Positions 45,668 to 57,899 are shown, counted from the stretch's first letter. The stretch: DNA of 64,000 nt from Ascaphus truei (GCA_036426205.1 WSYH01001906.1:19605-83604); one strand, 5' to 3'. Numbers and translations are program-made. The notes: generated from the sequence alone by a model not told the origin.

Positions 45668-46690
45668 TGTGATTACTCTTATTTAAACATATTCACAAGT
45701 AAAACATTTTAGGTCAAGCTATTTAAAATTACTTTGGTTAATCTTTCGATGTGTATGCAGAAATTAATTTGAATATACAATACACTCATTTCCAATTATA
45801 TCAGCTTATGCTAAGATATCAATATTTCTTATTGTGTGTCCTGCTTACTCCAATTGTACTTCACCCCAAGATATGTTGGTTCTTTACAACAATTTTTTTT
45901 TAAATACATTTTCTGGGGTTTACTGTTTGAATACATGTACTTTTCATTACCTTTTAGAATAGTTCAATCAATAGTGAATATTCGTTAATGTGTCTTACAG
46001 TGCCATGTCATGTGGCTTAGCATGACTTAGTAAATACAGCCCATAGTTCTTTGGGAAGGAAAAGGGAAGCATATGCACCAATAATGGGGTTATAAAGCAG
46101 ATATACATTTTAGCATTAATAAGTTGGAGTCTATAGAATACCAATAGTTATTATTTAGCCAAGTACAGTAAGCTCTTGCTTACCAACATGCCTGTATATG
46201 TCTTATGTTTACATTATAATAATTTGCCACCTGTCCCGATATTTCAGCCTGGTTTGTCATTTTATATAAAAAGAAAATGTTGCATGCCTTTTAAAAATGT
46301 GAGTTGTACAACAAGCCTTGTGGAACACTGTACTTTAAAGAGGGTGCTATAGAATACGTCCAGTTTTACCTTCTTTGTACTGTATATATTATGAGTATTT
46401 ACCCAGCTAAAAGGCTAGACTAAACAAGGTTTTGTGGTAAAGTAAAAATTATTTTAAGTTGGCCTTGTGACCTTTTAGAATTAAAGCGTACAAATCCCCT
46501 CACAGCTAGTGTATTTCACCACAGTTGAAAAGGCAGATAGACACCATATGAAAAATGTTGTATGGTGCTCTAAAGACAAAACTGCAGTAAAATAGAATGA
46601 TGTCTGGAAAAAACAACCCGTATATTATATAACTGTCCAACAAGATGTAACCTGGTAGATTATGATCCCACGTAGCATGGTAGTAAGGAT
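45668..46690. other. AT-rich sequence, no feature seen
   Basis: Over 1 kb of AT-rich DNA with no long frame and no repeat I can match elsewhere in the window. This may be true single-copy spacer. Confidence 0.55.
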
Positions 46691-46699
46691 ATATTCATA

Positions 46700-47543
46700 A
46701 ACACCTGCCGGTGACCAGTAGATGAAACATCCTATAGCAATGGACAATGATGAAGTTCAGAATAATTTCCAAATAGAGTGGGTCAAAATGGAATAGTCTC
46801 ACTTGGGATGAATGTCCATGATAAGCAGCAAGTCCAATGTATCCAGCGACCCAGGGTTGAGTGTGCCTCTGTCTGTCGATGAACATCAGAGAAGAAGAGG
46901 AAGGAAAAAACGGAGCACTATATCCAGTGCTGATGAAACAGCAAAAAACCACGAGGGTGCGTTCCCATAAAAATAAAGCTAATTTAATGGATCACAAATA
47001 ATGAACAAAACACACCAACGCGTTTCGGACTATCAATAGCCCTTTATCAAGGTGAATGCACAAATACCCTTAGGAGTGTAATTTATACATGATCGTGGCG
47101 CCATAGGGACCAATTACCATTACTTCCGGGTGCGTCACATGACACGGAACCCGTGATGTCAGCACGCCGGTAGATGTGGCACAAATTCATAGCCAATAAC
47201 AACGTGCGACGTCATTGCGCAAGGGGACCTGAGGGGCGCGGCATGGTTGTCCAACCACCAGTGCAAGGAGCGCTGACCCAGGTTCACGCAATGCCAAGAG
47301 ACACCCCTCCAGGTCCGTCTGATGGAAATAGCGCGTGACGTCAGCACGTCAATCGGCGCGTGACAGAGCGTCACAATGCATCATGTTGCTAGGCAATATG
47401 ACCCCTATGGGTCACGACCAGAAAACATAAGACAAAACTTTATTAATACTAAACAATAACACTCCAGATTGTTACCACTACGGATACACAAAGACATAAC
47501 ACGTTAAAATCAAAATATAAAGAAAAGACTAAAATTAAAAACA

Positions 47544-47545
<2 letters not shown>
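46700..47545 (-). repeat. PLE terminal region, isolated
   Basis: Carries the same acgcgtttcg / tttatcaagg signature as the PLE ends at 24.0 and 31.2 kb, with GC-rich sequence on the same side (gcgtgacgtcagcacg near 47333). No PLE coding sequence is attached. Confidence 0.5.
47015..47052 (-). ncRNA. Hammerhead-like motif, isolated PLE terminus
   Basis: On minus: CCTTGATAAAG, stem ggcta/atagtc around TTG, CGAAACGCGT. Core text is the same as at 23.97 kb, but with a different stem sequence. The following hairpin is not clear here. Confidence 0.4.
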
Positions 47546-47583
<38 letters not shown>

Positions 47584-47590
47584 ATATATA
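47546..47590. repeat. TA microsatellite
   Basis: A (TA)n run with a single (TG) interruption. Confidence 0.9.
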
Positions 47591-48116
47591 TGACTGCAGT
47601 GTGTATTGTGTCTGTGTGTTGGTGGTGATTGAATGCAGCGGTGCACAATCTGAGGAGGGTCGCCCCGGCGCAAGATTATTTAGGCGGGGCGCGTGCGGCA
47701 AAACCTGGCTGCGCAGGCGAAAAAGATGTGCGCGCGCGGCCGAACAGAATAGTGCAGGTGGCGGTCACATAATTCGGAGGTACGGGGGAGGAGCACGCGC
47801 GAGCCCTGTGATGTCAAACGCCCCTCCCTCCGGTGTCTGCCCTACAATAACGCTGTGTTGCTGCTCTCCTCCGCTGGCAACCTGCTTCGCTGCGATCCTC
47901 TGCAAGTGAAAGGGTAGGCTGCCACTTTATCACTCATACTATGAATGTACAGAATTAAGGTAAAAAAAGTGTAAACACTTCCCCACTCGTGCTTGCAAAA
48001 TTATGCAGGACACCCTGTGCTCATGCTTGGAGAGTTGGTGATGTCACCGCTCTCAGCGGCAGCGTGGACGCAGTCTAATTTTGCAAGAGCGAGCTGTTGA
48101 AGTATGTAAGTATTTA

Positions 48117-48361
48117 AGCTGCGCTTATAGTGCCGGCGACGCGACCTCATCCGAAAAATGCATTGTCGCTGCCGCGTGTGCTTATAGTAAGCGTGACGTG
48201 GCGATGCGATTTTTTGAAGCCGGCAATATTTGATTTTTCAGGGGCTGTCGCCTCATGTGACAGCCCCTGAACCAATCAATGGCCAGGTCGTCCGCACCGC
48301 CGCCGCAAAGCGAAATACAACTTTTGTTAGCGTCGCCGTCGCGGGCACTATACGCGCGGCC
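48117..48361. mobile_element. MITE with about 30 bp inverted ends, TTA target duplication
   Basis: agctgcgcttatagtgccgg at the left pairs, with a few changes, with the reverse complement of the right end (ccgtcgcgggcactatacgc...). TTA flanks both sides (48114-48116 and 48362-48364), as in PIF/Harbinger-type elements. The interior is GC-rich with a ggggctgtc/gacagcccc hairpin and no coding. Confidence 0.65.
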
Positions 48362-48364
48362 TTA

Positions 48365-49340
48365 GACATATTTGTATTTACATTGTATACCGTTTAATAA
48401 AGGTTTTTTTTTAATGTGATTTTGATCAGACGGGGGGGCCCGAGAAATTTCATGGATTAAAAGGGGGGCTCGGCCTAAAAAGTTTGCTCACTCCTGATAT
48501 AGGTTATCGTACCTCGTAGCATGTATATGTATAGCATGGTTATTTTAAACATTACTTTTCCTTTAATCATTTAAGCAGTAGAGCATCACAAATTGGAGTG
48601 GCGAGCTTTATCGCTGAAGTCCTCTCTCCCTTCCGCTCTGTCGAGGGTACACAAAGAGAACCTCTCAGAAGCTCGGAAGGGTGCGGGGAGGTTTGGGGGT
48701 GTATTTCATCTTACGCCTTTAAATGGAAGGAAATCGTCTGTCAGAATCACCATTGCATGCATATTTCGGGCTTCACACTTTGTCAACGGGAATCGGGTGT
48801 GGGAGGGGCAGGTTAGGGAGGGTAGGGGGGGGGAGTGGGGGAGGGGGGGGGAGTTGGGGAGGGTGGGGGTGTTAGTGCAGGGGGGGAGGGGAAGGGTGGG
48901 GGGCGGGGTGGCAGGGGCTGTGACGAGGTGTTGAGCAACCAATTTAATTTACATAATATCTTCTGCGTTCTAGTATGGCTATATCCCATTGGGTGCCATC
49001 CATCAACTGGGGATCAAGGATAGCTTCTTATATTGTTTGTCATACCAATGATCAACTTATACATACAGTGTAAAGCATAAGAATATTACCCCTTGTAAGC
49101 ACCATTTTTATACCGTCATTTAGGGCATTTGCACTGGGGGGGGGGAGGAATGGAAGGGAACAAGGGGGGGATATACAATGATTGCATAGGTTATTGATGA
49201 TTGTCTTATGTAATTTTCAGCTGTCGCCTTATTTAGGGGATGTATACTACTTGCGGCTTCATTTAAGATACATGGGCTTATACAGTCTGGTCACTTTTCC
49301 TAGTTTCGTCTCTCATTGTGGCGTGGGTGACTCACATAAT
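48365..49340. other. Non-coding, G-rich low-complexity tract at 48795-48915
   Basis: Open frames here arise from G-rich repeats (ggggaggg units). No homology to the other elements is visible to me. Confidence 0.5.
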
Positions 49341-49950
49341 GGCGGTTCCCGCCAGTGTCACAGGCCGGATTTGGGAGGTTAAGAGTACTCACGGTTCTGT
49401 GGCCCTTCCTACCCCATGCTCTAGCGTAGGGCCGCTGGCCTCCGCAATCAAAGTGGGCTGCGCGGGTGTGGTTCCGGCGCGGGCCCTTCTTAACTGCCCG
49501 GTAGGGGAAGGCTCGGCAGTGGAAGAGGGAATGCGATCAGGGGAAGGGGGAGAGAGATTAAATAGATCTCCCTCTTCTCTGGCACTTTCGATCGTGGCTC
49601 GTGTGGCTTAGCCCCGGGTTTTCTTTTTTGCGGGCGAAACTCAGCTGCTCCGGTGCTTCAGGTTGGGCTCGGACGAGTTGGCGGTTAGATCCAGCTTTTC
49701 TCCAGGTGTTGGTGTCACGAGCAGGGAACTCCCGGTTGGCGCGAGGTGAGTGAGGGTCGGGTCTTTTGCTGATCGTTGCGCTTTCACCTCCTAGACTGTA
49801 GCAGGTCATAATCCATGCTGCTGCTTGCCTCGGACGGCCTTCCCCAGACTGCTTCTTTTTTGCTCTTCTGGGTTCTTCAGTCAACATGACTTGGTCCCGG
49901 TGAGCTTGAGGGGGGTAACAAATAACCGGGAACAGGGAGATACAGGTAAG
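49341..49950. other. GC-rich sequence of unknown nature
   Basis: It contains an open minus frame of 109 codons (49558-49887) rich in Arg/Lys/Ser. It lies where the sequence between L1 ORF1 and ORF2 would be expected but shows no ORF2 motif. Confidence 0.35.
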
Positions 49951-49956
49951 TAAACC

Positions 49957-51026
49957 TTATTTATTTTTTTGTTGCCTTTGTCCTGCTAACCTCTCTGAGG
50001 CTCTGACTGGTGGCTCATCAGTCTCCGATCTGTAGGACTCTGATGTTTCCGTTTGCCAAGCTGGTGGAGGATGCAGGCCTATCGCACGTGCTAGTCGGGA
50101 CATTTCTGAGGGGTGCCTGATGGTATGAAACTTTCTGTTTTTATGTACAATGAGTTTGAACGGAAAACCCCACTTATACTTTATTTCATTCTCCCTGAGC
50201 AACGTAGTTAGCGGCTTCAGATCCTTTTGTTTGTTGACTGTTATTTTTGCCAGGTCGTTGTAGACTTGTAAGGAATCCTCCTGGAACTTAATAGTCTCCT
50301 TCGCTCTGCAGGCTTCCATGAACCTTTCCTTGGTTATATACCGGTGCAGGTGAACTATGACGTCCCTTGCACGATTCGGGACGTCTGACCACGGGCCAAG
50401 AGCGCGGTGCGCTCTGTCCATTTCAAGATCTTTTTCATCTAGGTCGTCGCATAGTGAGGAAAACAGATCCATAAGGTAAGGCTTTAGTTGGCCCGGGAGG
50501 ATAGACTCAGATACTGTATGCCACGGATCCTTATGTTTTGGCGCCTGTCGCGATTTTCTTGATCCTCTAGGCTATCTTTTAGATTGCTGACTTCCAGGCC
50601 CAGCCTGAAGATTTCATCGTCTGCTGCCGTTTGCGCTTACAGGGATTCCTCCAGCTTAGCCTCAAGTGCGGATGTTCGCTCCGTCAGGCCTGTAATGTCT
50701 TGCCTGAGTTCTGTTACAGCCGCTTTTAAATCCTCCTGTATTGATACATGGAGCTTTGTCAGCATGGATGTCATTAATTCCTGCATATACTCCCTTGTGA
50801 GGCTCACTTCGGGATTCAGTGAGTCTGCCTCTTTCCCGGTCCGATGCCTGTTGTTTTGCACCGCGTGCGCTCGTTGTACCGGCGCCATCTTGGGTTTTAG
50901 CACTCGCTTCAGCATTCTTTTGTGGAGGAGTGAAAAACTTTGTAACCCCATGGGTAAGTTGCGTTTTCGGGCCGATTTGCCATTTCTGTACGTTGAGCAG
51001 ACCAGGGGGATCGTGCTTGGGGTCAA
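49957..51026 (-). pseudogene. L1-C ORF1 (RNA-binding protein), broken
   Basis: Minus-strand ORF1 in two frames. The N-terminal part (50637-51026) has a coiled coil (TSMLTKLHVSIQEDLKAAV then LRQDITGLTERTSALEAKL). The C-terminal part (49957-50472) has the RRM-type core: LEMDRAHRALGP, RDVIVHLHRYITKERFMEAC and KWGFPFKLIVHKNRKFHTI. This matches the L1 ORF1 protein, which forms trimers, binds L1 RNA and acts as a chaperone. A gap of about 165 bp between the frames holds stops. ORF2 is absent. Confidence 0.83.
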
Positions 51027-51029
51027 ATA

Positions 51030-51600
51030 GTAGGGGGGAAATCTCTTTTAATTGTACTTATTCACGAGGGTCTGTGGAGCTCCTCTCTCACATGACCTTC
51101 CTCGTCGGCATCCTGGACACGCCCCCCCTGTTTGGGGTCAAAAAGTAAGAGAGGACGAGGGGCGGGGGAGAAGTGAGGGCAGGTATAAGTTCTGATCATG
51201 GTAGGGGAGCAAGTTATTATTTGTTGTGTAATAAGGGAAAGGGGGGGGATCCTCAGGCGCATCGTTCCACTTGTGACTCCAGGACACATGCAAACGTAGA
51301 GAGAAAATGGGGGACCACAATCAGGGGTAGTTCAATACATATGAGTACCTCAAATCTTGTAAAAATAGGGGGAGAGGAAACACACTTACATCAGATGTCT
51401 GGTCTTATCAATGAACTGATCCTCTGGTGTATATGGGGGAGGGGGAATAGGGGACCCCTTGATGATTCCTCCAAATAGGAAAGAGAAGGGAAATATAGTG
51501 TGATAACGTTTATTAACAGAAAATAAAATAGAGATTAAAAACTCACAAGCGGCCAATTACTATTGGCATAGAGAGGAGATATGTCCAGACTCCACAGAGC
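51030..51600. other. L1-C 5' side, then unclassified
   Basis: 51030-51130 still resembles the 5' side of L1-D ORF1 (ggagctcctct near 51077 and 57855). Beyond this I see no feature. Confidence 0.4.
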
Positions 51601-51608
51601 GTCCCTCT

Positions 51609-51917
51609 AGAAGATGGGTGATCTCTTGTGGCCTCCTGGCGCCAGGACACCTTCGGAACCATTTCTTCTTCTGAGAGGCCACCGTACAGAGGAGGAAAAG
51701 CATTTCCAGCTTGGCCAGCATCTCGACTGGAGCGCATGCGCATGCGCGACGGAGCGGGAGCTGTGAAAGGAGTGTGTAAGGAGGGGAGCAGATGGAGAGA
51801 GACTCAGTTCATGCACGGGCTTTTGGAGATCCTCCCTGCTGTTTGCTGAACCTCACGCATCATCCCAAGACCCTACCAGCTGGAATGGAGGCCACAAGAG
51901 ATCACCCATCTTCTAAT
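51609..51917. repeat. Short inverted-repeat structure
   Basis: agaagatgggtgatctcttg (from 51609) is repeated in inverted form at the other end (to 51917), with 28 bp matching exactly. The interior contains a cgcatgcgcatgcgcg palindrome-like stretch. Possibly a small TIR element or a fold-back at the start of the adjacent LTR. Confidence 0.6.
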
Positions 51918-51919
51918 AT

Positions 51920-52823
51920 CACCAGTGCCAGTTGCATGTGGTGAACTGCCAGAGTCTGGGATCATACAGTATCTATAGCAAGAGATCTGCATGCAGGGGC
52001 TAGGGTAGAGGTATACCCCCAGGGCCCAGTTAGTCCCCTGAGACACTAGAGGAATACTGTATGTGATAGGGACTGCCTTAAGACAGGGATTCCTTCACCA
52101 TACTCAGAGAGGAAGAGACATGCTGCAGGACAGTGCCTGAATGCCCATGCAGCCTGAGTGCAGAAAGAGTATCTGACTCCATAGCAGAGACTGTGGTAAA
52201 GGATCATTCCAGCTGGGGATCCCTCCCCTGTGGAGTCAGCGTGTGTATCCATTCCTGCAGAGAGCAGCGCAGCACGGCGTGGGATCACTGTGCGGTGTTG
52301 CTGAGTTCCAAGGATTTTCCTGATCAGGACTGATCAGGGAGGTAGTATATATTAAGTGCACCACCGGGCCCCAACACAGAGAAGCACTATCCCTCACACT
52401 CACATTCACCTTATTGTTGTGGACACTAAAGGGATAAAGCACATCATTATCAAAGGGACTGAGGGTGATGTTATTAGGGACATGTGGGTGAGGGGATGGT
52501 ATGCGTTCAGGGTGATGCAATGTTATTCATATGATGTATTGATGTTATGCAAAGAGAGTTTCATTGAATTTATCGTTCATGCTCAGTAAATACTGTTTAT
52601 TCACATTGTGTGTATTTACTGTATGGTTGTTCTGGTGAGGGCACACTCCCACCCCGTTGGGATCCCTCATCAGTGGAGGCACTGCACCGAGTGTAAGTAT
52701 ATACCCCAGGTTCCCCGTGGCGGAAGCTCAGCCCTCCTGGTTGCCAAACAGGTACCGCACCACAAGTAGTCAGATACACCTACCCACCCCAATCTCACTT
52801 AGGGTGGAGGAAAGAGGGCTACA
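51920..52823 (+). repeat. Solo LTR of the gypsy-2-related family
   Basis: The right part follows the LTR end at 59640-59797: gtggaggc.ctgcacc, ccccaggttcc, gtggcggaagctc, caaacaggtaccgcacca, and a terminal ...gggctaca. No primer site or gag follows. The left boundary is uncertain. Confidence 0.6.
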
Positions 52824-53557
52824 GTGGCAACAGTTGGTTATAGCATTGAGAATACATATTCAGATCGTAATATCATTTGAAACCTCTGTATACATTAGTT
52901 GAAAACCGTATATTACTTTGAGTCTTGCATACTTCCACAGTGTCTGACTGCAGAGGGAGGGGGAGGGTGGGGGTGGTGGTTTTGGAGCTTTCACGGGTGT
53001 GTGGGCATCGTTTCCTTATCCCTTTGGTACAGCGTGATAGCAGTTCACGTGAGACCCGTGAAATTAGGGTGGAGGTGAGAGACTGATATGCTTAAATGGT
53101 GCGGACTTATGGGCCTTGGGGGGTGGACGAATCATCCCTGGGTAGATTGGGGAAATGGTTTTGGGGCCTGCAGGACCTTGGGGAAGCCTGCTTTAATCTC
53201 AGAGGCTGGGTCTCAGGGGATATGGGTGCAAGGGGGGGGTGAGGGGATGCTGGAAGGGGGGATTCTTAGGGCGGGGTGGATGGGTGGAAGGGGGAAATGT
53301 GAGGAGTGCGGGTAGCTTTTGTAAGTGGAGATACTATGAAATCCTCTAGTTCTGTGTAAGCTGGGGAGAGCTATCAGGGCAGCATGTGTTCATTGCAAAA
53401 AAGTGGGGGAGGATGTGATAGGGTATACGTATACAAACTTACTCTCCCGGTCAACAGAGCGGCAGTTAGTAGGAGGTGGTTGGAAGTCCATGGGAGGGGG
53501 GAAACAACTTTGCCATCGTATAGAGGGTGGATCAGTTCAGGGAGAAAGAGGTAACTC
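52824..53557. other. No feature recognised
   Basis: G-rich stretches (53227-53292) and no coding signal. The last bases lead into the AT-rich tail of the 656 bp repeat. Confidence 0.5.
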
Positions 53558-54213
53558 TCAATGTATTACTTCCTGGTAAAATATTTTATAAATAAATAAA
53601 ATAAATAAGACCCCGGTGCAGATTGCCAACTTCGTCTCATCGGACGTGTAGTCTTCCGGAGAGGGCAGCCGGGGTGGGGGCATTCCATGAGTCCGCTGGG
53701 ACCAGTGCTGGGCAGGAACCAGTCTTGCGAAGATGGAGGAGCTCAGCAGGTGCCTGGACCGGACCGGAGAGGGGACGCCAGACAGGAGCCGCTTCCACTG
53801 GAGGTAAGTGCTTGAGGGAGGTAAATAAGGAGCCAGCAGAGGATGGTTTGGTGGGCTCTGGGGGGGGGGGAATGGGGGGAGGGCATGGAGGGGGGTGGGG
53901 AGAGAGAGGGGGGAGGGAGGAGCGGTTTGGGAAGGGGGGTGGTAAAGAAAAAGAAAAAAAAGGGGGGGTAAGAGGGGCGAACGAGGCTGAGGGGGAGGGG
54001 TGGCTAGGGGGCACGAGGATTAGTTTAGGGGGGGTGATTTTCATAGAAGGGATCTGTCGTTATGGGGTTCAGGATCTGGGCCGGGTGTTAGAGGTTGTCC
54101 AGAGATAGCCTGCCCTCGGGCACGGTGGAGAGGGGAGGACAGGGTGCAGGATCCGCGGTACATTGGCCATCTTTCGGGAGCTGAGGGACATCGGGTGGGT
54201 GTTGGTCGTCGAC
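53558..54213. repeat. 656 bp repeat, copy 2
   Basis: Same length as 20576-21231 and differs at about five positions. Upstream bases (gaggtaactc) extend the repeat tail further than in copy 1. Confidence 0.85.
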
Positions 54214-54880
54214 TCGGGTAGGCTGATAGCGGGAACACTTCTGCAACTTTCTTTGGAGCAATAGAAAGGACAGGAAGTGCTATAATTGTAAAGAGACATA
54301 ATATTTTGCCAGTAATTGCAAACCAGCCCCTAAGAAGAAAACCAGAGAATTTTTTTAGTAGAATATTTTTGTCTAAATTCAGACGGAGGTAAGCCTGGAG
54401 GACATCAGGGGAAACCTCTTCTGGTATGTTGAACTTTTTAATAATCTTTTTTCTTTACAGGTTTTGTTATTTTAATTATAAATGTATAGTCTATTAGGTT
54501 TGTGTAAATAGTGTGCACACAAAGACGATAGTGTAGGAACAGGTATATTTTGTTTAGTAATTGTTATTTTGTTTTTATTGATTTGTGTATAGCATATATG
54601 CACACCTTTTGTCACACAATGGAATCCTAGTAAACAAAACCCATATTTTATATATAATATAACCCAATGTACTATCTATATTCAATAGGTTGCACCCCAG
54701 GAAAAATGAGTGTTATATTTAACCCCTTGAGAAAAAGACAATATGAAATTAGACATTTGTAGAACCATCTATAAGAAATTGGTTACGAAGGGTGTAGAAA
54801 TACGAGTTTGCCCTAGGGAAGTTATTGACTCTGTGATAGGAGGACAGATAGAATATTACCCTGCAACTAGAACAGGTCAT
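54214..54880. other. Non-coding; includes a 46 bp L1 ORF1 piece
   Basis: ggaggtaagcctggaggaca and the following 26 bases (about 54385-54430) match the L1-D ORF1 at 57283-57328. The rest is AT-rich with no frame. Confidence 0.5.
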
Positions 54881-56071
54881 GTTATTTGGGGAAAATAGTC
54901 CAGTGTTTAAAGGTAGAGATGACGGATGGGATTTGTTGGGACTTGGTGGTTGGATTAGTTCTCTGGAAGCGAAGCTATTGGATGCTTTTGTGTGTGTGTG
55001 TGTCCTACTCATCACTCTCTATGTATGTGTCATATGCAGTAAACTTTGATCCAGAAGGGCGTTGTACCCCCACCGACGCTATGCCTCTTTTCGGTGATGT
55101 CAGCAGTCCCCCAGAAGAAGAGACCGAGAAGAAATTAACTGTGCCGATATAATGGCCGAAAAAGAATGACAAGGCACAATTGGACAATCTCCTGGTCCAG
55201 CAGGACTATGCAATGGTTAACTGTTCTTTAAATAGACTGTCTCTAAAGAATAAGAGGGGACTAAGAAGATTGGATATGAGGCTATGAGGAAAGTGGGAGG
55301 TCACCCAGAGGCGTGTGTCAGCCACAAGGAAAGGATCATAAGTCAGCCATTTTTTACCATAGCAGCCATTCTGCTGTTTTGCCATTCTGAATAAATGCAG
55401 TATGAAAGATGCGCGCAAGATGGATATTTGTGCAATCGCTCCCGGTAGAAATTAGCCCCCACCAATTTTCACAAATTTTAGCCGCCATAATGTGCTAGTA
55501 GTTACAGAAGAGCAGTGTGAATAGTAATTTAGAAATTGGTAATAGGTTTTGTAGTAATAGTCAACCTGGTAAACAGAAAAGATGTTATACCAGCCAAACC
55601 GATATATATCTCTCTACAAACAAGAACTCCTGTGGCCATATATATATTTTTATTTTCTTCGGACCCCCAAAACCTGCACCACTACTTCAGTACGACAAAG
55701 TATATCAACAATATCAAAAACAATATAGTAGTTGTTAGGCTATGGACCCATGACAAAATGAGGGAAAGAGAATTGTTATGGGACTGATATTTATCGTTTG
55801 CATATTTGTAGTATTAGTTGTTATTATTTCATGTTGCAAATTAATGTGTTTATCTTTATGTAAAATGATTATGCCTTTTGGTAAGTCAGTTGATCACACA
55901 TATGCATCACTGAACGTTAATGCCCCATTCATAGTTTCCCAAATATGATCCATGACTCTAGACCTAATACTACTAGAGTCCAAATACCTTTAGTGGATTA
56001 TGATAATATTCAAATCCAGTACGAGATCCCTATATCCTAGAGGTTGTCATTGTGATGACAAAAGGAGGGAT
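54881..56071 (+). pseudogene. Endogenous retrovirus env transmembrane remnants
   Basis: Near 54925-55030 a frame gives a Gly/Trp-rich stretch (WDLLGLGGWISSL) followed by a hydrophobic span (VLLITLYVCVIC), like the membrane end of a retroviral TM subunit. Near 55770-55870 a second hydrophobic span (LIFIVCIFVVLVVIISCC) with a short Cys-rich tail precedes a purine tract (aaaaggaggga, about 56058-56070). Stops break both. I read this as old env 3' ends ahead of a 3' LTR. The two spans may come from different proviruses. The surface subunit, gag and pol are not visible. Family assignment is not possible from this text alone. Confidence 0.4.
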
Positions 56072-56640
56072 TGATAATGTGTATATCAGGGGGGACTCCA
56101 TTTTATTTGCTATATAACTATTTCTCTATAACCATTATGTACTAACATTTTAGATCTCAGAAACTAACTAAATGCCAAATGTCATACGTAATTGTCTTTT
56201 CAAGTCAGATGTGAGAAAGTGACCTCTCACCCAGTTAATGCCAAACTGAACTATGTTTATTCAGACTTATTTAGCTCTGAAGAAACAGGAAATGTCGCCA
56301 GCCATGCTGAGCATGACTTTTATGAATGTCTTACACAATATACTGTCCTGGAGAATGACATTTCCTTCAACTGCCTCCAAACTTGGTACTCAGGCCACTT
56401 CCCAGATCGTAAACTGTCTAACTGTCATTTGCTGAGGTAGACAGACTATGAATTAAAGGGGAAGTATGTTACTCATATCTGTGTTTTTTTCTATGTTCAA
56501 GATGGCTATATAAACTGACTGTAAACCCTTTAATAAACGAGAGAACAGTTTTTGACAAAGCTTCACTGGTTGTCTGACTCAATTACTGCCTTCTCCCGAG
56601 CTCGTCCGCCATTTTGTTTTTCCAGATATCAGCGCTTTAA
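56072..56640 (+). repeat. Probable ERV 3' LTR
   Basis: Starts tgataatgtgtatatcaggg just after a purine tract and contains a TATA-like tatataaac (56507) and aataaacgag (56531). A promoter/poly-A layout at the end of env-like sequence fits a 3' LTR. No second copy is present, and the right end is uncertain. Confidence 0.5.
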
Positions 56641-56766
56641 GAGTGGGTTTAAAGCCTCCGGAGGTGAATCGATTCGAGTGGCAGCAGACGTATTCTCACG
56701 CAGCGACGTTAGAGAATAGGATACTTTCATTTGGGTTCGCTCGGATTGAGAACGCGGCAGGGGTTT

Positions 56767-57830
56767 TTAGTCAGAGGCATTGGGGGGCCTCTGATTAGCC
56801 AGTCGCTCTGAGGTTCGAGGAGTCTCTGCTTCTGGAGGGCGGGCTGTGGACTTGGAATTCATTCTACGGTCTTGTAGTGGGTTTAGCCCCAGCGCTTTGA
56901 GGAATGACGGGGAGTCTTCCGGCCTGGATATGGTATGATGGCGGCCATTTCGCAGGACAATCAATTTGAAGGGGAAGCCCCAGCGGTAGGTGATGTTTCG
57001 CTCTTTCAGGATGTTAATGATGGACTTCATCTCCCTCCTTTTTGCGATTGTGGCCCTTGACAGGTCACTGAAGATCTGGATTGTGTTCTCTTCTACGTGG
57101 AGATCTCCCGCTCTCCTGCTTGCGGACATAATCCTTTCTTTGGCCGAAAACATGTGGAGTTTAATAATCACGTCCCTGCGGTGGTTGGGGTCGGTGGCCC
57201 TGGGACCTAGAGCATGGTGAGCCCTGTCCATCTGCAGGTCATGGTCAGTTAAGTCTGGGACCAGGGATAGAAACAGTTTGCGGAGGTAAGCCTGGAGGAC
57301 ATCAGGGGAAACCTCTTCTGGTATGTTTCTTATACGTAGGTTCTGCCTAAGATCCCTGTTTTCTTGGTTCTCCAGGGCGTCCCTTAGTTCGTCGTCTACA
57401 TGGCCCAGTCTGATCACCTCCTCTTCTGTGTTGGTTGAGATCCTATTATGTCTCTGAGCTTGTGCTCCTGCACCTCTGTGCGCTTTGTTAGGCCATTGAA
57501 GTCTGTCCTTAATCCTTCTAAGGCGGTGTTCAGGTCTTCCTGAAATCCCTTTCTCATGCTGAGAAAGAGGGAGTCAAAATATTGTTTATTTAAGCCGAAT
57601 TCCGGCAGTTCCAGGTTGTCTGGGTCTGGTGTTGGCTCCACGTTTGTAGCTTGCATGGCCTCCTCGGCGCCATCTTGTGAGTCACAGTTCTGCTCCAAAA
57701 GGCGCTGTGCGGGGGCAAAATATTTGGTGACCCCCTGGTTTTGGGTCCCTTTTCCCTTGACGGCATCGTCTCCTTTTCTTGGGTACTTTGGGGTAGTTTT
57801 GGGAGATTTTGGTGGTGGTATATGCTCTGG
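56767..57830 (-). pseudogene. L1-D ORF1, nearly intact but frameshifted
   Basis: Two minus frames overlap at 57414-57417. The N-terminal part has KYFAPAQRLLEQN (about 57690-57730) and a coiled coil (MRKGFQEDLNTALEGLRTDF). The C-terminal part has LRQNLRIRNIPEEV, LQMDRAHHALGP, RRDVIIKLHMFSAKERIM and RWGFPFKLIVLRNGRHHTI. These are the RRM and C-terminal domains of L1 ORF1. The true start may lie near 57800. ORF2 is missing on the left, where ERV sequence begins, so the 3' part was lost. Confidence 0.85.
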
Positions 57831-57899
57831 CGAATTATCTGTGAGTGTTTTCTGGAGCTCCTCTTCTACCCGACCATGCTCCGCGACGTCACCGGAAGT

